64,000 bases of DNA from JBNPEO01 sp050490315 (GCF_050490315.1 NZ_JBNPEO010000010.1:31296-95295); one strand, 5' to 3'; positions 8,303-16,561 are shown, counted from the stretch's first letter. Program-made: numbers and translations. Notes: generated from the sequence alone by a model not told the origin.

Positions 8303-9688
8303 TTACTCCTTGCTCGGTGGCGGGGTCGGGCTCGACGGCGGAGGCGTGGACGGCGGAGTTGCTGACTTCGGCACCGGCGTCGAAGGAGGAGCAGGTGTGC
8401 CTCCCTGCGGTGGAGTCGCGTTCTGGTTCGCGCCGTCCGCTGCGGCTTCGCCCTGCCCGCCGAGGGCATTGCCTGCCTTACCGCCCGCGTCGAAGGAATC
8501 CTTGGCAACCTTCGCCGCGATCACCGCTGCGGCTACCGGGGCCGCGACCGCAGCACCTGCACCTGCCGTACCGGCCCCAGCTCCCGCGCTGCTTCCAGTG
8601 GCAGAGGCCCCAGTGGCTGACGAAGACGCAGCAGGTGCCGGAGCGGGCTTCGGCGTCGGTGCTGGCTTCGCACCACCACCACCACCGCTACCGGGCTTGC
8701 CAGCTCCGCCACCGTCTGCTCCATCGAGAACCTTCTGCGGGTCCCCGCCCTGAGGCTTGGACGGCACCGGCATCGGCCGGTTGAGTGCCTGCTTCGCGTC
8801 TTGTTCGGAGCCGATGGCGTGGTACATATCGAAGCCCACGAACGCGATGAACTTATACGTCAGATACGGCGCGAACGCCGCCATCGCCATCAACACGACG
8901 CCCGCGATGGGGTCGCTGATCGACGCGAGATCCATGTCAATCGGTGCCGACACCTGGGTGATGGCGACGAGGAACATGACGACCAGCACCAGTTTGGAGG
9001 CGATGAGGGCGATCACGAACATTGCCCACTTGCTGATCCACCCCCGGCTGGCGTCCCAGGAGGAGCCGGAGAACGCCAACGGTGCAAACACGATCGCTAC
9101 CAGGAGCAAGGCTTTACGGATCAGCAGGGAGAGCCACACGATGGCGGCGGCACTGATGGCGAGGCCTGCGAGGAAGATGGTGATGATCGCACCGACCCCT
9201 GGGGCGGCGATATTGATGCCCGCGAGGCCCGCGACGAGGAGGGTGATCTTGTCGCCCATCGTGGTGGTTGTTTCGCCTGCGGCTTGGATGATGCCGGTGC
9301 AGAGCTGATCCACGATCTCCAACGCCAACCCCGTCAGCGTGATGACCACGAAGCTGCCGAGCACCGATTTCGCCAATCCCAACGCGGCGCGGCTGAGGGC
9401 GGTGGGGTCGCGTTTGATGAGGCCGGTGATGAGTTGGAGGCAGAAGAACAGCAGCATGATGAACACTGCGATCCCGAACACCAGGTTGTAGACACTGATG
9501 TAGCCATCCGAGGTGACGTCGACGAGGGTGGTGGTGTCGAAGACGTTCCAGACGGCCTCGAACAACCATCCGGCGGCGTTGCCCATTGCCTGGGCGAGCC
9601 AATCGAACGGTGCCGAGATCAGGGCGCCGGCGGCTTCGCCTGCGATATCGCAGACGTTGGAGATGAGAGGAACATCGCAAACCCCCAT
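8303..9688 (-). CDS. VirB6/TrbL-like conjugation channel protein
   Basis: A 461-residue polytopic membrane protein likely to form the inner-membrane channel. Hydrophobic segments include VFGIAVFIMLLFFCLQLITG, VLGSFVVITLTGLALEIVD, GAIITIFLAGLAISAAAIVW, LLVAIVFAPLAFSG and VLVVMFLVAITQV. After the last membrane span (AFAPYLTYKFIAFVGFDMY) comes a long low-complexity tail rich in Gly, Ala and Pro (about residues 320-461), probably extracytoplasmic or flexible. The ATG at 9688 follows AGGAGG with a 6-base spacer and is preferred over GTG at 9691. Confidence 0.83.
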   Translation of the reverse strand: MGVCDVPLISNVCDIAGEAAGALISAPFDWLAQAMGNAAGWLFEAVWNVFDTTTLVDVTSDGYISVYNLVFGIAVFIMLLFFCLQLITGLIKRDPTALSRAALGLAKSVLGSFVVITLTGLALEIVDQLCTGIIQAAGETTTTMGDKITLLVAGLAGINIAAPGVGAIITIFLAGLAISAAAIVWLSLLIRKALLLVAIVFAPLAFSGSSWDASRGWISKWAMFVIALIASKLVLVVMFLVAITQVSAPIDMDLASISDPIAGVVLMAMAAFAPYLTYKFIAFVGFDMYHAIGSEQDAKQALNRPMPVPSKPQGGDPQKVLDGADGGGAGKPGSGGGGGAKPAPTPKPAPAPAASSSATGASATGSSAGAGAGTAGAGAAVAAPVAAAVIAAKVAKDSFDAGGKAGNALGGQGEAAADGANQNATPPQGGTPAPPSTPVPKSATPPSTPPPSSPTPPPSKE

Positions 9689-9723
9689 CACAGACCTCCT
9701 TCAGGTAGCGGTGATCGGGCTGG

Positions 9724-10044
9724 TCAGACTTGCTGGCCGACGTTCCAGAAGAAGTTGATGAGCGTCACCGAGGCCCCGCAGATGACCGCGGCACCGCAGG
9801 AGACGAGGACGCCGATCTTCCCCCGCCCCGCCAGATGCGGGTTCGAGGAGTTCGCACCGAAACCCCACACGATCGCGCTGATAATCAGGGCGAGCACGCT
9901 GAGGATGAGGCCGACGGTCATGACCGCGCCGACGATGGTGCGGAGCTGCGCGATACCCGGCAGGCCCGAGTCGTTGGGGTCGATGTTTACCTCCATCGGA
10001 ATGAGAACCGGGGTGGTGAGGACGGAAGAGATGAGATCGAACAC
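9724..10044 (-). CDS. Small two-span membrane protein (DUF6112-like, VirB2-type)
   Basis: A 106-residue protein with two hydrophobic segments (IVGAVMTVGLILSVLALIIS and IGVLVSCGAAVICGASVTLI) joined by a short polar loop (NPHLAGRGK). This layout resembles VirB2/TrbC pilins and the DUF6112 family of actinobacterial ICEs. A GTG start at 10044 is chosen because AGGAG lies 7 bases before it. The gene at 10443-10709 encodes a protein of the same layout, so the two look like paralogues. A role as pilin or channel subunit is an inference. Confidence 0.65.
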   Translation of the reverse strand: MFDLISSVLTTPVLIPMEVNIDPNDSGLPGIAQLRTIVGAVMTVGLILSVLALIISAIVWGFGANSSNPHLAGRGKIGVLVSCGAAVICGASVTLINFFWNVGQQV

Positions 10045-10053
10045 GAGAAGGCT

Positions 10054-10112
10054 CCTGACACGAACAAGGCCCACACGGTGTGGGCGGCGGAAGGGTTCGC
10101 GTGTCAGGTGCA
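10054..10112 (-). promoter_or_regulatory. Nested-hairpin leader with TGCACCTG element
   Basis: On the minus strand TGCACCTGACACG is followed by a 7-bp hairpin (GCCCACA/TGTGGGC, 10069-10085) and then CGTGTCAGGAG, the Shine-Dalgarno region of the 106-residue membrane protein. CCTGACACG (10100-10108) pairs perfectly with CGTGTCAGG (10054-10062) over 9 bp, covering part of the ribosome-binding site. This is the clearest example of the shared leader design in this operon. Confidence 0.5.
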
Positions 10113-10157
10113 CGGCGCCGACCTCATTTCCCAGGCGTGTTCTTTACGCTGGGAGCT

Positions 10158-10436
10158 ATGGACGGGGAGCTGGCGTTACGGAAAGCGCTGATGCAGGCGG
10201 ATCGCGGCGATCTCGCGGCAGCCGACGCAACGCTCCGCGGGCTCCTTGACACGGAGCCGGTTGGCGTGTTGCGGGTCCGAGCGCTGGTGGTGCTGGGCGA
10301 TCTGCTCAGCAGTCAAGATGCCCCGGCAGCACACGAGGTGCTGACCGAGGCGGTGACAGTGGCAGCGCAGATCAAGGGCGCTGATGACCTGCTCGATGTT
10401 GAGCTGGAACGCGCCTGCGAACTTCTCGAATCCTGA
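10158..10436 (+). CDS. Small TPR-like helical protein, opposite strand to operon
   Basis: A 92-residue, all-helical protein (LRKALMQADRGDLAAADATL; LRVRALVVLGDLLSSQD; AHEVLTEAVTVAAQ) with spacing like two to three tetratricopeptide repeats. It is the only plus-strand gene inside the transfer operon and fills an otherwise 400-base gap. The ATG at 10158 has GGGAG directly upstream. It might be a regulator or chaperone of transfer, but nothing in the sequence shows this. Codon use resembles a real gene. No family is recognised. Confidence 0.5.
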   Translation: MDGELALRKALMQADRGDLAAADATLRGLLDTEPVGVLRVRALVVLGDLLSSQDAPAAHEVLTEAVTVAAQIKGADDLLDVELERACELLES

Positions 10437-10442
10437 CCAGGT

Positions 10443-10709
10443 TTAGAGCTGGTCGCCGACGGCGATGAGCCAGTTCATCCACGCCACCCCACCACCGGCG
10501 AGAGCCGCCGCGCCGACAGCGACGAGGAGGCCCGTGCGGGCTTTCGATGCGGTGGCGTGGTTGCCGTGGGCGGAGGCTACTGCCCAGGTGATGGCGCAGA
10601 CGATGAGCATGAGTACGGCGATGATGAGCACGAACGTCAGCAGCGCTCCGATGACTTCTTTGAGGTCTCCGATGCCGCTGATGCCCTCGAAGTCGGGAAA
10701 CACGTTCAC
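10443..10709 (-). CDS. Small two-span membrane protein (VirB2-type paralogue)
   Basis: An 88-residue protein with two hydrophobic segments (GALLTFVLIIAVLMLIVCAI and TGLLVAVGAAALAGGGVAWM) separated by a polar loop (SAHGNHATASKAR). It has the same layout as the protein at 9724-10044, again pilin- or channel-like. The GTG at 10709 is chosen because GGAGGGAG lies 6 bases before it and the GTGA overlaps the stop of the M23 hydrolase gene. A longer version from ATG 10733 would overlap that gene by 28 bases. Confidence 0.65.
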   Translation of the reverse strand: MNVFPDFEGISGIGDLKEVIGALLTFVLIIAVLMLIVCAITWAVASAHGNHATASKARTGLLVAVGAAALAGGGVAWMNWLIAVGDQL

Positions 10710-11914
10710 GATCCGCTCCCTCCACTCGTGCATGATCCTGTTGGGGTGATGTCTCCGGCGGGGAGGTTCGCTGCCCCGTGTTCGGTGAGCCAGGCCGCGG
10801 GGTCGATGTAGTCGCCGTTGGTGCCGCCGATACGGACCTCGAAATGCAGGTGCGGCCCCGTCGAATACCCCGACGAACCGACATCGGCGATGTGCTGCCC
10901 CGCCGTCACCCGATCACCAACGGAGACGTGGATGCCGTTCTCCCACGAGTGCGCATACGCCGTCGCCACCGTCTGCCCGTCGACGGTGTGCTCGATCACG
11001 ACGAGACCCCCGTAGCCGCCGGTGTATTCGGCGACGGTGACGATGCCGTCGGCGGCAGCAAGGATCGGGGTCCCGTCGGGGCCTGCGAAGTCGGTGCCGG
11101 TGTGGAGCTTGTATTCGCCCGTGATCGGGTGCTCGCGCATCCCGAACGGGCTGGTCATCACCCAGGTGCCCTCCGGCAGCGGGAACACGATCCGCGACGA
11201 CTCAGCCACCGGGCCACCAACCGCACCACCCGAGCCCGAGTCGGCTGGTTGCGCGCTACTGCCACTGTTCACGGTGAGGGCTTGCAGGATGGCCTCGGCG
11301 ACGGGTTCGTAGTTCTGATACCTGTCCGGGTACGCCGACACTTCGACGGCTTGGGCGACTTCGCCCTTATCCATCGACTCCCACCCCGGGATATCCAGCA
11401 GGCCCCTGGGGCTCGGATAGTTGGGTCCGGTGGGTCCGCCGAAGAACGCCCGCGCCTGGTAGGTCGGGTCCATGAGGTCAGCGACCGTGCCCCACCCGGA
11501 CTGCGGACGCATCTGGAACAACCCCAGGGAGTCGTGGTCTCCGCCATCACCGTCGTTCGGGTAGTCAGCGGATTCGAGGTAGGTGCTGGTGTTGGAGAGC
11601 ATGCGGAGGGTGGATTCGGTGAGGGCGGCCATGATCGCGATCTGCACCGCATCCCGATCCACACCCTCGATACTCGAGCCGGTGGTGATGATCGTGGCGG
11701 CATGGGTGAGCTGCTGCTTATTCAGCGTGAACGAGTACCCATCCGCCGTCGTCACCGCCAGGGAATCCGGGATCTCACCAACGGTCAGCCCGGTGGTGAG
11801 GCAGGTGGCGTTCGCGGTCTGTGCGGGGTTGATGAGCGCCCCGATGGACACGAGCAGGACGGCCGGGGCGAGGAAGATCAGAGCGATCCCTGCGAGAGCG
11901 AGCTTCTTGAACAC
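10706..11914 (-). CDS. VirB1-like cell-wall hydrolase with M23 peptidase domain
   Basis: A 402-residue exported enzyme expected to open peptidoglycan for the transfer channel. An N-terminal membrane/signal segment (LALAGIALIFLAPAVLLVSI) precedes a lysozyme-like domain at about 65-170 (AIMAALTESTLRMLSN, SLGLFQMRPQSGWG). The M23 metallopeptidase domain at about 240-370 has the zinc signature H-x-G-T-D (LHTGTDFAGPDG) and GPHLHFEVR. The GTG at 11914 lies just after the stop of the upstream gene; the frame open beyond it overlaps that gene and was not used. Two lytic activities in one protein is usual for Gram-positive conjugation systems. Confidence 0.85.
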   Translation of the reverse strand: MFKKLALAGIALIFLAPAVLLVSIGALINPAQTANATCLTTGLTVGEIPDSLAVTTADGYSFTLNKQQLTHAATIITTGSSIEGVDRDAVQIAIMAALTESTLRMLSNTSTYLESADYPNDGDGGDHDSLGLFQMRPQSGWGTVADLMDPTYQARAFFGGPTGPNYPSPRGLLDIPGWESMDKGEVAQAVEVSAYPDRYQNYEPVAEAILQALTVNSGSSAQPADSGSGGAVGGPVAESSRIVFPLPEGTWVMTSPFGMREHPITGEYKLHTGTDFAGPDGTPILAAADGIVTVAEYTGGYGGLVVIEHTVDGQTVATAYAHSWENGIHVSVGDRVTAGQHIADVGSSGYSTGPHLHFEVRIGGTNGDYIDPAAWLTEHGAANLPAGDITPTGSCTSGGSGS

Positions 11915-11928
11915 GACGCACCCGCTGC

Positions 11929-12615
11929 TTACTTGAGGGGGTTGTCGAGCTGCGAGAGCCGCAACAGGTGGCAGGTGTCGTAGGTGGGTGCGCAGACGAT
12001 GAACACCGTGAACGCCACCGCATGCTCCGACGTGGCCGGTGCTCCGTTCCATTCACCCGACCGGTGACGGGTGCCCTCGATCGTGTAGGCGATGGTGCCG
12101 TCTGCGAGCTGCCCCGGCTGCGCCTGCGCCACCGCCGTCTCCCACGACTCCGGGACGTAGATGCTGTCGATGGTGAGGGTCTGGGCGGTGACGTACTTGC
12201 GCAGCTCGATCCACGAATCCCGCGTCGGCAGATACGCCGCCACATCCGACGCAAGACCCGCCTGCTCCTCACCAGACGGATCGCCAACATCGAGGATCAC
12301 GCTCGTGTAGTCCAGCGGCATGAATCCGCTGCCGGTATCCCAAGTGAACAGTGCTTCGGCGACGTTGCGGGCGAAGGTCTCCGGGTCCGCCGACCGAGGC
12401 ACGGCCGGGAGTCGTGGCATTGCTGTCGGCTTCGGCGTAGACGGTGATGTCGTTGCCGGTTCCGACGCAGATGGTTCGCTGGTCGTGGTGTCGCGGGGGC
12501 CGGTGATGAGGCCGTAGATCCCGACTCCGGCGAGGATCAGGAACACTACTCCGGCGGCGATGGTGGCGACGAGGCGGCGCTTGAATCCTGGACGGCTGCT
12601 ATCGAAGAAAGTCAT
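11929..12615 (-). CDS. VirB8/TcpC-like conjugation protein
   Basis: A 228-residue bitopic protein. A short basic cytosolic N-terminus and one membrane span (LVATIAAGVVFLILAGVGIY) are followed by a Ser/Thr/Pro linker. An extracytoplasmic alpha+beta domain follows (RNVAEALFTWDTGSGF, WIELRKYVTAQTLTIDSIYV, IAYTIEGTRHRSGEW). Topology and size match the VirB8/TcpC assembly factors of type IV systems, although the family match is by layout only. A CGCACCTG element sits immediately before the ATG. It is followed directly by the cell-wall hydrolase gene. Confidence 0.65.
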   Translation of the reverse strand: MTFFDSSRPGFKRRLVATIAAGVVFLILAGVGIYGLITGPRDTTTSEPSASEPATTSPSTPKPTAMPRLPAVPRSADPETFARNVAEALFTWDTGSGFMPLDYTSVILDVGDPSGEEQAGLASDVAAYLPTRDSWIELRKYVTAQTLTIDSIYVPESWETAVAQAQPGQLADGTIAYTIEGTRHRSGEWNGAPATSEHAVAFTVFIVCAPTYDTCHLLRLSQLDNPLK

Positions 12616-12657
12616 GCCCCACAGGTGCGCCCGGCACCGCAGCCACGAGCTGAGCGG

Positions 12658-13677
12658 TCAGAGAGCGCGAAGCAGCGGGGCTTCCACGTCATCGGCATCA
12701 GCGCTCGCGTCGCTCTGGGCGCGGGCGGTGCGGAGCCTGGCAGCGAAGGCGACGGTGCCCTCGACAGTCGCGTAGAAAGAGTCTGCCTGCTCGGCGGTGA
12801 GTTCGATGGCGATCTGGTGGAGGTCGTAGCGTTCCCACCAGTCGATCAACTCGCCCCAGGTCAACACGAACGCCCGCACCGGGAACCGCACGATCTCCCC
12901 GACAGGCGCGGGCGACGGCTTGCGCGGCTTGTTCTTCTTCTTGGCGGCCTTGTTCTCGGCGTGGACACGCGCCAAGGTCTCGGCCGCGATCTGATGCAGA
13001 TCCTCCACCGGCTGCCCTTCGGCCAGGTCGCGGATGCGGGCGTAGGCGGGGTTGACCGGGGCTCCAGCCTTCACCGCATCCAGTTCCTGCTGCGCCTGGG
13101 CACGGAGATCATCGGGCCGGGCAGGATCGGCGGCGATCTTTTCGAGGTAGCTGACCTGTTCGAGCTTGGAGTAGGAAGCAGTGCCGGTGACCATCTGTGC
13201 GGCCTGTCGGCGGGCATCTCCGGTCGGGGTGGTCAACGGCTCCGCCGAATCGGCGGAGCCGTTCCACCGGGGCTGATGCTCGGCCGTGAACTGGTTCGCC
13301 GCCTCACGACGCGCCGCATCCTCCGCCATCAAGACCTTCAACTCCCGATACAACGCAGCGGCCTCGACAGAGTTCAGGGGCTTGTGGAGCACGTTGTCGT
13401 CCTGCTCCGCGAGGAGCTTTCCGAGTCGGTCGGAGATCCCCGACCGCACCCACACGTTGATCGTCTTCTTTCCCAACAACTTCACCGCCGCGAGCCGCCG
13501 CGCCCCGCAGACCAGGGAGCCGTCGGGGGCAATCGTGATCGGCTGAAGTAGACCGACCCTCTTGATGGAGGCGGCGAGGGTGTCGATGTCGCCGAGTTCT
13601 TTGCGGTGCCGGGCGCCGACGGTGATGGCGGGCACAGACCACTCGACCTGCACCCCGGTTTCGATGTCGCCGCTCAT
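12658..13677 (-). CDS. ParB/Srx-fold DNA-binding protein
   Basis: A 339-residue protein with an N-terminal ParB/sulfiredoxin-like domain (about 12-110): LGDIDTLAASIKRVGLLQPI, LVCGARRLAAVKLLGKK, and a following helix-turn-helix-like region. The C-terminal half is basic (AENKAAKKKNKPRKPSP) and then helical. It could act in partition or copy control of the circular element, or as a transcriptional regulator of transfer. No ParA partner is seen. Its start overlaps the upstream stop by four bases. It is shorter on classical ParB motifs than chromosomal ParB, so the CTPase function should not be assumed. Confidence 0.8.
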   Translation of the reverse strand: MSGDIETGVQVEWSVPAITVGARHRKELGDIDTLAASIKRVGLLQPITIAPDGSLVCGARRLAAVKLLGKKTINVWVRSGISDRLGKLLAEQDDNVLHKPLNSVEAAALYRELKVLMAEDAARREAANQFTAEHQPRWNGSADSAEPLTTPTGDARRQAAQMVTGTASYSKLEQVSYLEKIAADPARPDDLRAQAQQELDAVKAGAPVNPAYARIRDLAEGQPVEDLHQIAAETLARVHAENKAAKKKNKPRKPSPAPVGEIVRFPVRAFVLTWGELIDWWERYDLHQIAIELTAEQADSFYATVEGTVAFAARLRTARAQSDASADADDVEAPLLRAL

Positions 13678-14531
13678 CGGTCCTCCTCGATCCTGGCGGC
13701 AGCCAGGGAGAGGGCGAGCATGAGGTCGTCATCCCGCAGCAGGAGCCGCATGGGCTCCTCCATCGCCAACCGCAACAGAATCCCGCGCCCCGCACTCGTC
13801 GTCGCAAGCGCCGGGTCAGGGTGACCGAGCAACGCGCGAATGAGGGTGTGCCAGCAGGGTGCGGGGATGTCGAGGAGGGAGCGGGCGACCTTATCGCGTC
13901 GCAGCCCCTCATAGGCCGACTGGCGGGTGCCTGCGCGCATGACTGCGCCGCAGACGTGTTCGACACCGGCGCGGGCGACGTCGGCCGGCCACTTCGCGAA
14001 CACGAGCACCCCAATCGCATCCTCCACCGTCGAATGCGCAGACCCGAGCCCACCATCCTGCTCAGCAACGCCCTGCTCCGTGTTGGGGTTGTCGGTGATG
14101 CGGAACGCCGGGTGGTAGTCGGCCAGCGGGTTCTCCCTGTCGCTGAAGCGTTCGGGGTCGTGGAAGGCGGAGATGTGGGGGCGGCGGGCTTGGTGGACGG
14201 AGCAGAGGAGGCCTTGGGCGCGTTCCTCGAAGATGCAGGTAATCCGCACCGCATGCGTCACCACCGCCCACGGATCAACCGCCGACCGTGCTGACTTGGT
14301 GCGCATGACATCGAACGCGGCAGATGCTGCCTCCCACGGATCGAGGCCATGCTTGACGGCGAGGGGCGCGTATTTCTCGCAGGCATACGCCATGAGGTCC
14401 GCGGCGACCGGATCATGTTTCCAGGCGCCGGGGCCGCCGTCGTGGAGGCGGTGCAGCAGAGCGCGTAGGCCTTCGCTGCTTTGGTAGTCCTCCGGGCCGT
14501 CCGGGGTTGCGGTCATCGTCCTGTTCGTCAT
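13674..14531 (-). CDS. Conserved hypothetical protein of ICE operon
   Basis: A 285-residue soluble, largely helical protein. Notable stretches are LMAYACEKYAPLAVKHGLDP, AASAAFDVMRTKSARSAVDP and AVVTHAVRITCIFEERAQGL. The C-terminal half is also helical (HLVCGAVMRAGTRQSAYEGL-like; LLDIPAPCWHTLIRALLG). No family is recognised; the multi-helix pattern with conserved Trp/Cys could be DNA-binding. The ribosome-binding site lies inside a hairpin that ends at the start codon (see 14529-14570). It is coupled by a four-base overlap to the ParB-like gene, so a joint role is likely but unproven. Confidence 0.55.
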   Translation of the reverse strand: MTNRTMTATPDGPEDYQSSEGLRALLHRLHDGGPGAWKHDPVAADLMAYACEKYAPLAVKHGLDPWEAASAAFDVMRTKSARSAVDPWAVVTHAVRITCIFEERAQGLLCSVHQARRPHISAFHDPERFSDRENPLADYHPAFRITDNPNTEQGVAEQDGGLGSAHSTVEDAIGVLVFAKWPADVARAGVEHVCGAVMRAGTRQSAYEGLRRDKVARSLLDIPAPCWHTLIRALLGHPDPALATTSAGRGILLRLAMEEPMRLLLRDDDLMLALSLAAARIEEDR

Positions 14532-14570
14532 GGTCGGACACCTCCTCGACCAAAACCAGGTGCACTACCC
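14529..14570 (-). promoter_or_regulatory. Start-codon hairpin masking a ribosome-binding site
   Basis: On the minus strand TTGGTCG-AGGAGGTGTC-CGACCATG forms a 6-bp stem whose loop holds the strong Shine-Dalgarno AGGAGGTG and whose 3' arm runs into the ATG at 14531. TGCACCTG immediately upstream (14556-14564) is complementary to AGGTG in the loop, giving an alternative pairing. Both structures would affect translation of the 285-residue gene. Confidence 0.45.
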
Positions 14571-14622
14571 GCCCACGGCAGGGCTGCCGTCGTGAGTTGC
14601 GTGTTCATGACATCTCACCGGC

Positions 14623-14970
14623 CTAGCTTTTCCCGACCGCACCACGAGTCACCGGCTCACGCGAACCAGTGCGGCGACCGAACGCCGACAGGGGCGGCAA
14701 CTGCTTCGCCCGGTCCGCCAGCGCCTTCGCACCCGTTGCGATGCCGGTGCGGGTGCGGCGGGACAGTTCGGCTTGGAAGTCGATCCCGCGCCCCGCCACC
14801 ACAGCGGAGTGCCGGGCCATGAGATCGGTGGGGCGCACCCAATCCACGCCGCGCGCCCTTGTCTTGTCGGTGGCGAGTTCGGCGGTCTGCTGTCGGGTCT
14901 TCTCGGCCTCGATCGCATCCGGCGTCATGTCCTCGACAGGCTTCTTGTCGAGTTCGTTCTGCTTGTTCAT
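14623..14970 (-). CDS. Small hypothetical protein of ICE operon
   Basis: A 115-residue basic, soluble protein (NELDKKPVEDMTPDAIEAEK; ARGVDWVRPTDLMARHSAVV; AGRGIDFQAELSRRTRTGI). It has no membrane span or recognised motif. The ATG overlaps the DUF2637 stop by four bases, and 91 bases separate it from the next gene. The pattern WVRPTDLM...GRGIDFQ recalls small proteins on actinobacterial mobile elements, but no function is known to me. Confidence 0.55.
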   Translation of the reverse strand: MNKQNELDKKPVEDMTPDAIEAEKTRQQTAELATDKTRARGVDWVRPTDLMARHSAVVAGRGIDFQAELSRRTRTGIATGAKALADRAKQLPPLSAFGRRTGSREPVTRGAVGKS

Positions 14971-15662
14971 GGGGTTCTCTCTTCCTCCACCTCAGCGGGC
15001 GGATCATCGGTTTCTTGTTTTGGTTCTGGGGTAGGGAGCCATCGGCCCACCGTTGAGGGATGCACGCCGAGTTCGCGGGCGATCTTCTTGTTCGACCAGC
15101 CCTCAGCGCGTAGCTCAGCCGCCTGCTCCCGCCGGTCGCCGCCGTCATCGGGCGCAGCGGACTCGACAGTGGGCAACTTTTTGATGGGCGTGGAGGCGAC
15201 GGGTGCGACGAGATCGAGTGGCACAGGGCTCTCCGGGACTGGCGGCTCCGTGTTGGTGGTGCTGCGGGTGAGGATCACTGTGAGATGCGTAATCGCCAGC
15301 AACACCACGGGCGGCACCGCAGCAACCGCTGCCGCCAACACCGCGGGTACGTCGGTGTCGGCGGTGAGGACGGCGTGGATCGCGTTCGCGGTCACCGAGA
15401 CCGCAGCCCCACTCATGAGCAGCACCCACGGATACCACGCGGCACGCTGCCCAGCCAGAGCAACGACCGCGACGGTGGCGACGACGATGATGCCGTCCAC
15501 GATCAATGGCCACGCCCACGCCTGCCTCGCGCTGATCCCAGACCGCCGAGCCAGATCAGCCAGCGCCGTGAAGGAGAGCCAGAACGCACCCAACGCGATC
15601 AGCACCGTTCCGGCAATCGCCGTGACGACAGCGAGCCGCACACTCCGCGTCTGCCCGTTCAT
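14967..15662 (-). CDS. DUF2637 membrane protein with C-terminal HTH (Spd-like)
   Basis: A 231-residue protein with four membrane spans in the first 125 residues (VVTAIAGTVLIALGAFWLSF; WPLIVDGIIVVATVAVVALA; VLLMSGAAVSVTANAIHAVL; AAVAAVPPVVLLAITHLTVI). This is the DUF2637/SpdB2-type arrangement linked in Streptomyces plasmids to mycelial plasmid spread. The cytosolic C-terminus carries a helix-turn-helix (about 175-205: AAELRAEGWSNKKIARELGV, PSTVGRWL). The start is set by an ATGA overlap with the primase gene. Fusion of membrane part and HTH is common in this family; the role is inferred. Confidence 0.75.
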   Translation of the reverse strand: MNGQTRSVRLAVVTAIAGTVLIALGAFWLSFTALADLARRSGISARQAWAWPLIVDGIIVVATVAVVALAGQRAAWYPWVLLMSGAAVSVTANAIHAVLTADTDVPAVLAAAVAAVPPVVLLAITHLTVILTRSTTNTEPPVPESPVPLDLVAPVASTPIKKLPTVESAAPDDGGDRREQAAELRAEGWSNKKIARELGVHPSTVGRWLPTPEPKQETDDPPAEVEEERTP

Positions 15663-16561
15663 CACAGCCCCCGTCCCGTGGCGGCTGGGGCGCGTGTTCT
15701 TGGGGAGTCAGTGAAAGGGCGTGCACTACTCGCAGGTGCCGGGTTGGTGGTGCGGTAGGCGGAGCGGATCGTTGCTGACACCTCCCGTGTACTGAGGCCG
15801 ATGTGCTCGGCCGCCGGCCCGAGCGCGGCGAAGGTTTCAGCGGGTCCGGTGCCTGCTTCCGCCAACCGGCAGGCGGCCCAGAACAGGCCCCGGTTCCGCT
15901 CACCCTCACCCAGACCTGCGACCCAACGGCCGAGCCGATCCGCATCCAAACCCCGCACCGGCACCGGCCGAGACGGTATCGGCGGGCGCGGGTCCAGGAA
16001 CTCCCGCAACCGAGCAGCATCCACCGGCCGCGCATCGACAACACCAGTAGCGCGCAGTTCGTAGACCCCGGTACTGCCATCCGGCCGTGTGATGCGCGAG
16101 GGTGAAGCGATGATGTAGCCACCAGCACCCCGGAAGTCGATATGAGCACGCGGAACCTGCCACGACGACTGCCCATCCTCCGGGGCGGCCGGGAAGTAGA
16201 TGTGCAAGCCACCCGACGGGGACCGCACGAGCCCCGCCCAGGCAGGGGCAATAAGCCCCGCACGACGAGCACGCTGCAATGCCGGGAACCCCGACTCCTC
16301 GCCGTGGATATCCACATCAACGACATCAACCCCCGAGGCCGGACCTGTCGGGATGCCAATGTTCGCTGCAGGCCACCGCCCCCACCAGGCGCTGATCTGA
16401 TCGGGGTCGGTCGAAGCATCGCGGAAGCCATGCGCGGTCAGTGGCCGTTTCTCACCCGGCACGCACGGGAAGATCGGCACCCCAGCCGTGACGAATGCGA
16501 CGGCGGCATCCGGCAGGGTGAGGCGGCTGGTGTGGGCGAGGAGATCGCTGATCGACGGCAT
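15662..16561 (-). CDS. Bifunctional primase-polymerase (prim-pol)
   Basis: A 299-residue archaeo-eukaryotic-type primase expected to prime replication or second-strand synthesis of the element. The prim-pol domain spans about 10-200: GVPIFPCVPGEKRPLTAHGF, the substrate loop NIGIPTG, and catalytic acidic residues in VVDVDIHG (82-84). A conserved SPSGGLHIYF and IDFRGAGGYIIASPS follow. The C-terminal part (RGLFWAACRLAEAG, AAEHIGLSTREVSATIRSAY) resembles a primase C-terminal helical domain. It lies one base after the antirestriction gene and overlaps DUF2637 by four bases at its 3' end. Confidence 0.88.
   Translation of the reverse strand: MPSISDLLAHTSRLTLPDAAVAFVTAGVPIFPCVPGEKRPLTAHGFRDASTDPDQISAWWGRWPAANIGIPTGPASGVDVVDVDIHGEESGFPALQRARRAGLIAPAWAGLVRSPSGGLHIYFPAAPEDGQSSWQVPRAHIDFRGAGGYIIASPSRITRPDGSTGVYELRATGVVDARPVDAARLREFLDPRPPIPSRPVPVRGLDADRLGRWVAGLGEGERNRGLFWAACRLAEAGTGPAETFAALGPAAEHIGLSTREVSATIRSAYRTTNPAPASSARPFTDSPRTRAPAATGRGL

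Noticed and set aside
8801..10249. 482-codon plus-strand frame opposite the VirB6-like gene
   Set aside because: Translation is His/Asp/Glu-rich without structure, and it crosses three well-supported genes on the other strand.
10778..11983. 401-codon plus-strand frame opposite the cell-wall hydrolase
   Set aside because: Antisense to a gene with clear M23 and lytic motifs; Arg/Gly/Val-rich translation typical of shadow frames.
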